The notes under the pieces were generated by a model that worked only from the letters and a program-made list of their open reading frames with translations, searched no databases and was not told where the DNA came from. From Streptomyces lavendofoliae (GTDB lineage: Bacteria; Actinomycetota; Actinomycetes; Streptomycetales; Streptomycetaceae), in NCBI RefSeq assembly GCF_014649735.1, contig NZ_BMTP01000007.1, positions 62,001 through 126,000 of the forward strand: a DNA stretch of 64,000 nucleotides, given 5' to 3'. This document shows, in pieces, positions 26,125 to 35,213 of the stretch (position 1 is the first letter of the stretch; each line of letters begins with the position of its first letter). The position numbers were made by a program, and so were the translations under genes.

Positions 26125-26217
26125 TTCCCGCTTACTGCCCCCAGGATGGCCCCGCACCTCTAGCATTGGCGGTTGCGCACGCGCTACAACTGCACGGCAG
26201 GACTGGGGTGTTAAGCC

Positions 26218-27057
26218 ATGGCCAACGCAGGCTCGTCCAGGCAGGCCGCCTGGGAGTTCTACGGCACGGAGCTGAAGAACCGGCGCGAAGCCGCGAAAAT
26301 GACGCAGCAGGAACTGGGGCGGAAGGTGTTCGTCTCGGGCGGGTACATCGGCCAATTCGAACAGGCCATTCGCAAACCGCAGTTGGATGTGGCGGCGAGG
26401 ATCGACGAGGTCCTACAAACCGATGGTTTTTTCGAGCGGATGTGTCGCCAACTCATCAACAAGTCGCCCTATGCCGAGTATTTCGCGGCAGCGGCGGAGC
26501 TGGAGTCCTTGGCGACGGCCATCTGTGACTTCGCCCCGGCGATCGTGCCGGGCCTGCTCCAGACGGCGCCGTACGCCCGGGCCGTCATCCTCGCGAGCAA
26601 CCCGTTCGCCGCCGACGACCAGATCGAGGAGAAGGTGGTCGCCCGTATGGAACGGGCGCGTCTCCTCAAGGACCCTGCCACGCCCGAGTACTGGGTGATC
26701 CTTCACGAGCACGTGCTACGGCCGCCCACGGGCGGACCGGCGGTGATGGCCGAGCAACTCGACCACGTCGCGGCACTCGCACACCGCCGCAGGGCGCTGG
26801 TCCAGGTGCTTCCCGCCGCAGCTGGGGCCCACCCGCTCATGGGGCGCATGCTGACGCTCATGGAGTTCGAGGACGCACCTCCAACCGCCTATACGGAAGC
26901 CGTGTATTCAGGCAATCTCCTGGACGACCCGGCCCTGGTGAAGCGCGTACGGGCCGCCTACGATCTGCTCAGGGCCAGCGCACTGGCGCCGGAGGCGTCC
27001 CTGACCCTGATCGAATCAGCGGCGGAGGACCACAGACGATGCGCGAGTACGAGCTGA
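26218..27057 (+). CDS. XRE family regulator with DUF5753 domain
   Basis: This 279-residue regulator has a Cro/CI-type helix-turn-helix at about 15-70 (YGTELKNRREAAKMTQQELGRKVFVSGGYIGQFEQAIRKPQLDVAARIDEVLQ). A DUF5753 sensor domain follows from about 90 (LESLATAICDFAPAIVPGLLQTAPYARAVI, EYWVILHEHVLRPP, LVQVLPAAAGAHPLMGRMLTLMEF). Such proteins, for example WhiJ relatives in Streptomyces, pair with a small DUF397 protein that modulates them. Here the DUF397 gene overlaps the end by 19 bases. Targets are unknown and probably include the divergent promoter. Confidence 0.92.
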   Translation: MANAGSSRQAAWEFYGTELKNRREAAKMTQQELGRKVFVSGGYIGQFEQAIRKPQLDVAARIDEVLQTDGFFERMCRQLINKSPYAEYFAAAAELESLATAICDFAPAIVPGLLQTAPYARAVILASNPFAADDQIEEKVVARMERARLLKDPATPEYWVILHEHVLRPPTGGPAVMAEQLDHVAALAHRRRALVQVLPAAAGAHPLMGRMLTLMEFEDAPPTAYTEAVYSGNLLDDPALVKRVRAAYDLLRASALAPEASLTLIESAAEDHRRCASTS

Positions 27058-27242
27058 GCGGCGCCCCCTGGCGCAAGAGCAGCTACAGCGACGACAACGG
27101 TGGAAGCTGCGTCGAGGTTCTCGACGACGCCCCCGGCGACCTCGTCCCCGTGCGGGACAGCAAGAACCCCTCCGGACCGGTCCTGGTGGTCGGCGCACAC
27201 GCCTGGCGGGCGTTCGTCGAGGGTGTCGGTGCCGGTGGCTAA
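27039..27242 (+). CDS. DUF397 domain protein
   Basis: This 67-residue protein is almost entirely one DUF397 domain: WRKSSYSDDNGGSCVEVLDDAPGDLVPVRDSKNPSGPVLVVGAHAWRAFVEGV. The WRKSSYS start and VRDSKNP...W..F end are diagnostic. DUF397 proteins are the usual partners of XRE/DUF5753 regulators and are thought to antagonise or tune them. The start overlaps the XRE gene by 19 bases, indicating translational coupling. Confidence 0.93.
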   Translation: MREYELSGAPWRKSSYSDDNGGSCVEVLDDAPGDLVPVRDSKNPSGPVLVVGAHAWRAFVEGVGAGG

Positions 27243-27251
27243 CGTGATCAC

Positions 27252-27863
27252 ATGAGTTCTTCCCTCAGCGCATACCTGCTCGACCCCGAGGCCGCCCGCG
27301 CCCTCGTCGGTTCCGCTGACGAGCAGCTGCTCCAGGTCATACGTGACCGCTTCGGCGACGACCTGGCGGCCGACGACCGCTACTTCTCCTCCGAGATAGC
27401 GGACGGCGCCCCCACCGCGTACGAGGCGCTGCGCGCGGTGGTGCACGGCGGGCCGTTCCACGAGAACAAGCAGTACGCCTTCCAGTACGGCTACGCCTAC
27501 AAGCGCCTGTGCTCCCTGACGGGCGCCTTCCTGGACAACTCCTCCTTCAGCCCGTTCCGGGGCGACTGGCTGGAGGTCGTCGACGAGGGACTGCGGGCAC
27601 TGCGGATCACCGCCGTCTCCGTGGCGGAGCTGGGGTACTACGACGGTCTGCCGGCGGGGATCCCGTCCTACGACCTGCCGCGCTGCGGCGAGTGGACGCA
27701 CGGGGAGTGCCTGGAGGCGCTGGAGCAGTTCGAGCGGACCAAGCGGGACGGTCACGCCCCGCCGCTGGAGCCCCAGGTGGTCGACGCCGTCATGGACGTC
27801 ATCGGCTGGCTGCGCCACGCGCAGGCCCGCCCCGGCCTCGGCGTCGTGGGCTTCGTCGCCTGA
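27252..27863 (+). CDS. Conserved cytoplasmic protein of unknown function (DUF7691-like)
   Basis: This 203-residue soluble protein begins MSSSLSAYLLDPEAARALVGSADEQLLQVIRDRF, with the Trp/Tyr-rich middle NKQYAFQYGYAYKRLCSLTGAFLDNSSFSPFRGDWLEVVDEGLRAL. The pattern resembles the DUF7691 family; no enzymatic motif is visible. It starts 9 bases after the DUF397 stop, so it may be the third gene of that operon. The regulator pair may therefore have a specific effector here. It ends 4 bases from a convergent gene. Confidence 0.75.
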   Translation: MSSSLSAYLLDPEAARALVGSADEQLLQVIRDRFGDDLAADDRYFSSEIADGAPTAYEALRAVVHGGPFHENKQYAFQYGYAYKRLCSLTGAFLDNSSFSPFRGDWLEVVDEGLRALRITAVSVAELGYYDGLPAGIPSYDLPRCGEWTHGECLEALEQFERTKRDGHAPPLEPQVVDAVMDVIGWLRHAQARPGLGVVGFVA

Positions 27864-27867
27864 GGCG

Positions 27868-28620
27868 TCACGGCTCCCGCCCCTCCTGCTTCGCCACCAC
27901 CACGTCCTTGCGGAGCGCCCGCGCCAGGATCACGCCCACCACGATCAGGCCCACCGCGAACCACCGGGGAGCCGCGTCGTGGATCAGGACGAGCACGCCC
28001 ATGGGGATCAGCAGGCCGACGAACGGCATCAGCAGGCTCCGCACCGGCGGCCTGGGGACGGCCGGGTACCACTCGGTGAAGCGCATGGCGGTGACCAGCG
28101 CGGAGGCTGGGATCAGCCAGGCCGTCCAGAGGTTGTCGGGATCGCGCAGCACCAGGTCCCCGACGCCGCCGGCCAGGGCGGCCACCAGGAAGGCGAGGGA
28201 CCAGGCGTGGGTGACGACCACGTTGGCCCGCAGGAAGCCGGGAGTGTGCCAGAACGCCCGGGGCACCTTCTTCCGGGCGTACGGGGTGGTCAGCGGAACC
28301 CTCGCCGCGACGGAAAGGACCGCCAGGGCGACGACCGCCAGGTCGGAGACTTCGTTGGCGTACGTCTCCAGCCACCGCAGCGTCTCCGGCGGGGCGATCA
28401 TGCCGACGACGGTGAGCACCGCGAAGAGGACGAGCCCCGCCACCTCCAGGAACACCGGGCGGTGGCGCACCAGCACCAGGACGACCGCCACCGCCAGGGC
28501 CAGCCAGGCGGCCGGCTCGTAGCGACCGGGCCCGAGCAGCAGCGTGAAGACGATCCACGGGGACATCCCCGTGATCGAGCTGTTCATCAGCCTGGCGCCC
28601 CAGCCGGCCGTGCCGTCCAT
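27868..28620 (-). CDS. Hypothetical polytopic membrane protein
   Basis: This 250-residue protein has about seven hydrophobic segments, including AAWLALAVAVVLVLV, VAGLVLFAVLTVVGMIA, VVALAVLSVAA, WSLAFLVAALAGG, LWTAWLIPASALVTAM, LLMPFVGLLIPMGVLVLI and WFAVGLIVVGVILARAL. No transporter or enzyme family is recognised. The ATG at 28620 is preferred over the frame's earlier start at 28665, which adds a charged, poorly conserved-looking stretch. It is divergent from the ferredoxin reductase, with a notable palindrome between them. Confidence 0.75.
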   Translation of the reverse strand: MDGTAGWGARLMNSSITGMSPWIVFTLLLGPGRYEPAAWLALAVAVVLVLVRHRPVFLEVAGLVLFAVLTVVGMIAPPETLRWLETYANEVSDLAVVALAVLSVAARVPLTTPYARKKVPRAFWHTPGFLRANVVVTHAWSLAFLVAALAGGVGDLVLRDPDNLWTAWLIPASALVTAMRFTEWYPAVPRPPVRSLLMPFVGLLIPMGVLVLIHDAAPRWFAVGLIVVGVILARALRKDVVVAKQEGREP

Positions 28621-28661
28621 GGTTCCAGCGTGGCGCGATTCATGCCGCGAGGCGAGAGATG

Positions 28662-28680
28662 CCATAAGCCCGGCTTATGG
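28662..28680. promoter_or_regulatory. Perfect 9-bp-arm palindrome, candidate operator
   Basis: CCATAAGCC and GGCTTATGG are exact inverted arms around a single C, in the 161-base gap between the divergent membrane protein and the ferredoxin reductase. The AT-containing arms stand out in this GC-rich DNA. Confidence 0.5.
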
Positions 28681-28708
28681 GGTCATAGGCGGGGGGCGGG
28701 TACCGAGG

Positions 28709-28727
28709 TGAGGCGAGCCTTACTTAG
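28709..28727 (+). promoter_or_regulatory. Iron-box-like site (DmdR1/IdeR) before the ferredoxin reductase
   Basis: TGAGGCGAGCCTTACTTAG, read on the minus strand, matches the actinobacterial iron box TTAGGTTAGGCTCGCCTAA at 15 of 19 positions, including the full GGCTCGCCT core. It lies 55 bases upstream of the reductase start. An iron-loaded DtxR-family repressor would be the expected binder. Confidence 0.5.
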
Positions 28728-28781
28728 GGTGCGTATGAGCACTCACGTGACCGCTCACTCCTCGCTCGAAGGGAATTCGTC

Positions 28782-30146
28782 ATGCCCCGCCCCCTGCGGG
28801 TCGCGATCGTCGGTGCCGGCCCCGCCGGAATCTACGCCGCCGACGCGCTGCTGAAGTCCGAGGCCGCCACCGACCCCGGCGTGTCGATCGACCTCTTCGA
28901 GCGGATGCCGGCGCCGTTCGGCCTGATCCGGTACGGCGTGGCCCCCGACCACCCGCGTATCAAGGGCATCATCACGGCGCTGCACCAGGTGCTCGACAAG
29001 CCGCAGATCCGGCTGTTCGGCAACGTGGACTATGGCACCGACATCGCCCTGGACGACCTGCGGGCGTTCTACGACGCGGTGATCTTCTCCACCGGTGCGA
29101 CGGCGGACCAGGCGCTGGACATCCCGGGCATCGACCTCGACGGCTCGTACGGCGCCGCCGACTTCGTGTCCTGGTACGACGGCCACCCGGACGTGCCGCG
29201 CACCTGGCCGCTGGAGGCCGAGAAGGTCGCCGTGCTGGGCGTGGGCAACGTCGCGCTGGACGTGGCGCGCATCCTCGCCAAGACGGCCGACGAGCTGCTG
29301 CCGACCGAGATCCCGCCGAACGTCTACGAGGGCCTGAAGGCCAACAAGGCGCTGGAGATCCACGTCTTCGGGCGGCGCGGCCCGGCGCAGGCGAAGTTCA
29401 GCCCCATGGAGCTGCGCGAGCTGGACCACTCGCCGAACATCGAGGTCATCGTCAACCCCGAGGACATCGACTACGACGCCGGGTCGATCGAGGCGCGGCG
29501 CTCCAACAAGCAGGTCGACATGGTCGCGAAGACCCTGGAGAACTGGGCGATCCGCGACGCCGGGACCCGGCCGCACAAGCTGTTCCTGCACTTCTTCGAG
29601 TCGCCCGCCGAGGTCGTCGGCGAGGACGGCAAGGTCGTCGGACTGCGCACCGAGCGGACCGAGCTGGACGGCACGGGCAACGTCAGGGGCACGGGCGCGT
29701 TCACGACCTGGGACGTCCAGGCGGTCTACCGCGCGGTGGGCTACCTCTCCGACGAGCTGCCGAAGCTGCCCTTCGACCTGGCGAGCGGCACCGTGCCGGA
29801 CGAGGGCGGCCGGGTCGTCGAGGGCGGCACGCACATGGCGTCGACGTACGTCACGGGCTGGATCCGGCGCGGCCCGGTCGGGCTGATCGGTCACACCAAG
29901 GGCGACGCCAACGAGACGGTGGCCAACCTGCTGGAGGACCACCGTGAGGGCCGGCTGCTGACGCCGGCCGCCCCGGAGGAGGGCGCGGTCGACGCGTTCC
30001 TGCGGGACAAGGGCGTGGAGTACACGACGTGGGAGGGCTGGTACCGCCTGGACGCCGCCGAGCGGGCGCTGGGCGAGGCCGAGGGCCGCGAGCGCGTCAA
30101 GATCGTCGAGCGTGAGGGCATGCTGCGGGCGAGCGCCGGGCAGTGA
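28782..30146 (+). CDS. Ferredoxin-NADP(+) reductase, adrenodoxin-reductase type (FprA-like)
   Basis: This 454-residue flavoenzyme transfers electrons between NADPH and ferredoxins, for example to supply cytochromes P450 or iron release. It has FAD-binding VAIVGAGPAGIYAADALL and MPAPFGLIRYGVAPDHPRIK typical of the family, and NADPH-binding VLGVGNVALDVARIL. HVFGRRGPAQAKFSPMELREL (the Arg pair for NADPH phosphate) and the C-terminal TGWIRRGPVGLIGHTKGDANETV follow. RBS AAGGGA precedes the ATG. The iron-box-like sequence upstream suggests iron-dependent control. The 3' end faces a convergent gene across a strong terminator. Confidence 0.93.
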   Translation: MPRPLRVAIVGAGPAGIYAADALLKSEAATDPGVSIDLFERMPAPFGLIRYGVAPDHPRIKGIITALHQVLDKPQIRLFGNVDYGTDIALDDLRAFYDAVIFSTGATADQALDIPGIDLDGSYGAADFVSWYDGHPDVPRTWPLEAEKVAVLGVGNVALDVARILAKTADELLPTEIPPNVYEGLKANKALEIHVFGRRGPAQAKFSPMELRELDHSPNIEVIVNPEDIDYDAGSIEARRSNKQVDMVAKTLENWAIRDAGTRPHKLFLHFFESPAEVVGEDGKVVGLRTERTELDGTGNVRGTGAFTTWDVQAVYRAVGYLSDELPKLPFDLASGTVPDEGGRVVEGGTHMASTYVTGWIRRGPVGLIGHTKGDANETVANLLEDHREGRLLTPAAPEEGAVDAFLRDKGVEYTTWEGWYRLDAAERALGEAEGRERVKIVEREGMLRASAGQ

Positions 30147-30152
30147 GCCGGT

Positions 30153-30198
30153 GCGACCGGGCCGCCTCCCCTGGGACTCCGGGGGGCGGCCCGGTCGC
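30153..30198. terminator. Bidirectional terminator after the ferredoxin reductase
   Basis: GCGACCGGGCCGCC (30153-30166) and its exact reverse complement (30185-30198) form a perfect 14-bp stem between two convergent genes. Confidence 0.8.
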
Positions 30199-30200
30199 CG

Positions 30201-31037
30201 TCACGCGTCCAGCAGCGGGACGAGCTGCTCCTCCTCGTACACGAGGTGGGCCTCCAACTCGTCCGTGAGGCGTTCCACTTCGCGCAGTACGTGGCCGGGG
30301 TCGGCCGTGTCGCCGGACACGACCTCCTTCAGTTCCGCGAGCAGGGCGGCGATCCGCACGTGCTCCCGCTGGAGGCGGTCCACCACCGGGGCCAGTTCGG
30401 GGTGGCGGTCGGCGAGCATCGGGAAGAGCATCGTGTCCTCCCCGGTGTGGTGGTTGTGCAGGCCCTGACAGACGGCCAGGCAGTTGACGCGCAGCTGCGT
30501 GCCGAGGCCGGTGGCGGTGCCGGACTCGGCGATCTCCTTGCGGATGAGCCCGAGTTCGCGCCGGAACATGTCGTGGACGACCTTGATGGCCTCGCCCATC
30601 GACTTCGCGTTGACGTGCGGCGGGCCGGGCACCTCGTCGAGGGCGACCACGGGGATCACGCGGCTGGTCTTCGCCTGGTAGTCGGCCCACCCGGAGTCGG
30701 CCTCGACCGCGCGGGCGAAGGCGCGGTCGCGTTCCTCACCCTCCAGGACGGTGGCGTCGGCCTCGTACGTGAAGACGCCGCTCTCGACGGTCACCCGGGG
30801 GTGGGCCAGCAGATTGTGGTACCAGGCCGGGTGCTTGGGCGCGCCGGCGGCCGAGGCGATGATGAGGATGCGGCCGTCGCCGTCGGGGTAGTAACCCACG
30901 GGCGTGGTGTGGGGCCTGCCGGACCGGGCGCCGGTCGTGGTCAGCAGGACGAGCCGGGCTCCCTCGAACCATCCGCCCACGCGGCCGTGGTTGGCTCGGA
31001 ACTCCTCGATGACCGGCTGATTGAAATCGTTGGGCAA
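30201..31037 (-). CDS. Deazaflavin-dependent nitroreductase-like domain fused to hemerythrin
   Basis: This 278-residue two-domain protein has residues 1-130 as a DDN-type F420-dependent reductase domain (split barrel): FEGARLVLLTTTGARSGRPHTTPVGYYPDGDGRILIIASAAGAPKHPAWYHNLLAHPRVTVE. From about 150 to the end is a four-helix hemerythrin domain with all expected di-iron ligands: VVHDMFRREL, LHNHHTGEDTMLFPML, LQREHVRI and HLVYEEEQLVPLL. It could sense or reduce an oxygen or nitrogen species using F420H2. The TTG at 31037 is chosen because LPNDFNQPVIEEF matches the family N-terminus (MPNDFNQ) and upstream codons look non-coding. Confidence 0.87.
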   Translation of the reverse strand: MPNDFNQPVIEEFRANHGRVGGWFEGARLVLLTTTGARSGRPHTTPVGYYPDGDGRILIIASAAGAPKHPAWYHNLLAHPRVTVESGVFTYEADATVLEGEERDRAFARAVEADSGWADYQAKTSRVIPVVALDEVPGPPHVNAKSMGEAIKVVHDMFRRELGLIRKEIAESGTATGLGTQLRVNCLAVCQGLHNHHTGEDTMLFPMLADRHPELAPVVDRLQREHVRIAALLAELKEVVSGDTADPGHVLREVERLTDELEAHLVYEEEQLVPLLDA

Positions 31038-31247
31038 TTGTCTGCTTTCTGCTCCGGGGTGAAGGACTGCTGAGCGCGCGGACGCGCGTGGAGAGAAAAC
31101 AGAAGGAGGCGGGGCCCTGGCCCGCCCCGGCGTCACGCCGAGGCCGGGTGCCCTACTCGTGTGTGGCCCAAGGCCGACCCGGCAGTCACCGCGTCAACGT
31201 ACCGATGACGCCGGACGCGCCGCAACGGGAATTTACGGCCACCGCCG

Positions 31248-32255
31248 TCAGCCGAGCGGGATCTCCTCGCCGATGCCCCGTTCGCGGGCGGCCGCGATGA
31301 CCAGCGCGGCGGCCGCCGCGTCCTGGACGGCGACACCGACGGACTTGTAGAGCGTGATCCGGTCGGGCGAACGGCGGCCCGGCTTGCTGCCGTTGAGCAG
31401 TTCGCCCAGCTCGGCGTGGATGTGGTCGGCGGTGATCACACCGTCGCGGATGGGGAACAGCAGGTCGCTGCTCCCCGCGGGGTACGGCGCGAGGACCGCC
31501 CGCCGGGACTCCACGCACACCAGGGCGTCCGCCACGGTGGCGTCGTCGACCTCCCGCCCGCCACGGGTGAAGCCGACGGAGGCGATGTGCGCGCCGGGCG
31601 CGAGCCAGGCCCGCCGGACGACCGGGTCGGCGGAGTGGGTGGCGGCGGCCACGAGGTCGGCACCGTCGAGCGCCTCCGCGTAGGTGGGCAGGGCGACCAC
31701 CTCGGCGTTCAGGGCGGCCCCCAGCTCCTCGGCCAGCACGCCCGCCCTGACCGCGTCGCGCCCGGCCACCCGGATGTGCCGGACGGGCCGCACCCGGCAC
31801 ATGGCGTGGGCGTGCGCCCGGGCCTGCACGCCGGTGCCGAGGACGGCGAGGACGGTGGCGTCGTCGCGGGCGAGGAGCCGCGCCGACAGCGCGGAGGCGG
31901 CGGCGGTGCGCGCGGCGGTGATGGCGGTCCCGTCGAGCAGCGCCCGCGGTGCGCCGGTCTCGGGGTCGAACACGGCGATGAGCGCCTGGTGGGTGGGCAG
32001 CGGCGTCCCGGTGTTGTGCGGGAAGAGGGTGACCAGCTTGGTCATGAGCGCCCCGGCGGACGGCACGAAGGCGGGCATGGTCGCGAGGAACCCGTCCCGC
32101 TCGGGCACCATGGCGGCGGTCCGGTCGGGCATGGAGGCCCGGCCCTCGCTGAGGTCCACCATCGCGGGACCGAGCCCGTCGATCAGCGCGTCCATGTCGA
32201 GCAGGGCCTCGACCTGTGAGCGTCCCAGTACCAGCATCCGCCCAGCGTCCGTCAC
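31248..32255 (-). CDS. Ornithine cyclodeaminase/mu-crystallin family protein
   Basis: This 335-residue NAD(P)-binding enzyme of the OCD/alanine dehydrogenase/mu-crystallin family has a Rossmann motif AVLGTGVQARAHAHAMCRVRPVRHIRVAGRD (about 130-160). It also has substrate-side residues in MTKLVTLFPHN (Lys near 73), ALLDGTAITAARTAAASALSA, and APGAHIASVGFTRGGREVDD. It may deaminate and cyclise an amino acid or reduce a ketimine; context does not show which. A GTG start is used; an ATG at 32237 (MLVLGRSQV) is equally possible. The nearest upstream gene, TerB-like, lies 39 bases away on the same strand. Confidence 0.88.
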   Translation of the reverse strand: MTDAGRMLVLGRSQVEALLDMDALIDGLGPAMVDLSEGRASMPDRTAAMVPERDGFLATMPAFVPSAGALMTKLVTLFPHNTGTPLPTHQALIAVFDPETGAPRALLDGTAITAARTAAASALSARLLARDDATVLAVLGTGVQARAHAHAMCRVRPVRHIRVAGRDAVRAGVLAEELGAALNAEVVALPTYAEALDGADLVAAATHSADPVVRRAWLAPGAHIASVGFTRGGREVDDATVADALVCVESRRAVLAPYPAGSSDLLFPIRDGVITADHIHAELGELLNGSKPGRRSPDRITLYKSVGVAVQDAAAAALVIAAARERGIGEEIPLG

Positions 32256-32294
32256 GGTCCCGGTGGCCGCCGGGACGACACGCCCGGGGTGGCC

Positions 32295-32990
32295 CTAGAA
32301 CGGCGCCCGCGCCGTCTCCATGAGGCGGATCGTCTCGTCGGCGGGGAGGTGCAGGGCGGCGCCCACGGTGGTGAGGACGTCCCGCTCGGCGGTGGTGTAC
32401 GCCCCGTCGGCGAGGGCGATACGGGCGCCCTGGAGCAGGATGGACTCCCGGCCGGCGGGCGCGAGGTGCGGGGTGAGCGGCTCCAGTGCCTCGTGCAGCT
32501 CGATCGCGAGGGCCGCGCCGCACGGGGTGCCGGTGTCGGCGACGAACCGGCCGGTGTCGGCCTCCAGGGCCTCGATCAGCGCGGTGAGGCTGTCGGCGGT
32601 GCAGTCCTCGTATCCGGCGGCGCGGACCGCGGAGACGGCGGTGCGGAGCACCGGGAGCGAGGACACGCCGCCTGCCGCGAGGACGGCGAGGGCCACGGTG
32701 TGGACGGCGTCGCGGAGCATCGCGGAGAAGCGGGCGGTGGTGGGGTGGTCCAGCGCGTCGGTGCCGAAGTGTCCTTGGCAGGCGGCGCATTCGACGACCG
32801 GTCCGGTGAGACCGCGGGGCAGCAGCGGCACACCGAGGAGGGTCAGGCGCCGACGGCCGGTGCGTCGGCGGTAGTTGCGGTCACCGCCGCAGCCGGGGCA
32901 GAAGAACTGGCCGTCGCCGACGGTGTTCCACGAGGTGGAAATGGAGCAGATGCGCACTCTTCGCTCGCGTGATCCTCGTGCTGGCACCAC
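32295..32990 (-). CDS. Zinc-ribbon + TerB-like tellurite-resistance domain protein
   Basis: In this 231-residue cytoplasmic protein, residues about 30-75 contain two CxxC pairs (FFCPGCGGDRNY and VVECAACQGHFG), a zinc ribbon. The rest is a helical TerB-like domain (AMLRDAVHTVALAVLAAGGVS, ALTPHLAPAGRESILLQGARIALADGAYTTAERDVLTTVGAALHLPADETIRLM). TerB domains bind metal in stress-response systems, but the role here is unknown. The GTG at 32990 follows GGAGGTG at a 6-base spacing, which fixes the start. It is probably co-transcribed with the OCD-family gene. Confidence 0.83.
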   Translation of the reverse strand: MVPARGSRERRVRICSISTSWNTVGDGQFFCPGCGGDRNYRRRTGRRRLTLLGVPLLPRGLTGPVVECAACQGHFGTDALDHPTTARFSAMLRDAVHTVALAVLAAGGVSSLPVLRTAVSAVRAAGYEDCTADSLTALIEALEADTGRFVADTGTPCGAALAIELHEALEPLTPHLAPAGRESILLQGARIALADGAYTTAERDVLTTVGAALHLPADETIRLMETARAPF

Positions 32991-33096
32991 GTCGCACCTC
33001 CGAAACGCCTCGGCCACCTTGCCGCGTTGGCGTGATGTTAGCCACATCCGTGATGCCGCGTCAGCACCTCGGCGTGAGATCGCCACGGACATGGCT

Positions 33097-33148
33097 GAAC
33101 CCCGCCCTCCGGAAATCCTCCGGGGATCGTCCGGGCAGGGCGGGGTTC
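33097..33148 (-). terminator. leuA terminator
   Basis: GAACCCCGCCCT and AGGGCGGGGTTC form a perfect 12-bp stem beginning 12 bases after the leuA stop. The loop is 28 bases and can itself fold. Confidence 0.75.
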
Positions 33149-33160
33149 CTCGCCCCGGGG

Positions 33161-35101
<1,941 letters not shown>

Positions 35102-35136
35102 TCAGTATGCGGGATACGGGGCGCCAACCGTCGAAC

Positions 35137-35188
35137 AGTGACCTATCACTCGTTTTCGGGAATCGCCGTCGCAGCCAGTGACACACTG
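35137..35188. promoter_or_regulatory. Paired short palindromes in the leuA/M4-protease divergent promoter
   Basis: AGTGA-CCTA-TCACT (35137-35150) and CAGTG-ACA-CACTG (35176-35188) share the CAGTGA word and have starts 39 bases apart, within 80 bases of the protease start. They could be tandem operator half-elements. Arms are only 5 bp each. Confidence 0.35.
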
Positions 35189-35213
35189 ATGACGGACTGC
35201 CACATTGCGAGGC

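Noticed and set aside
26172..26190. GTTG...CAAC symmetry before the XRE gene as its operator
   Set aside because: Only the outer four bases on each side are symmetric; too weak to claim.
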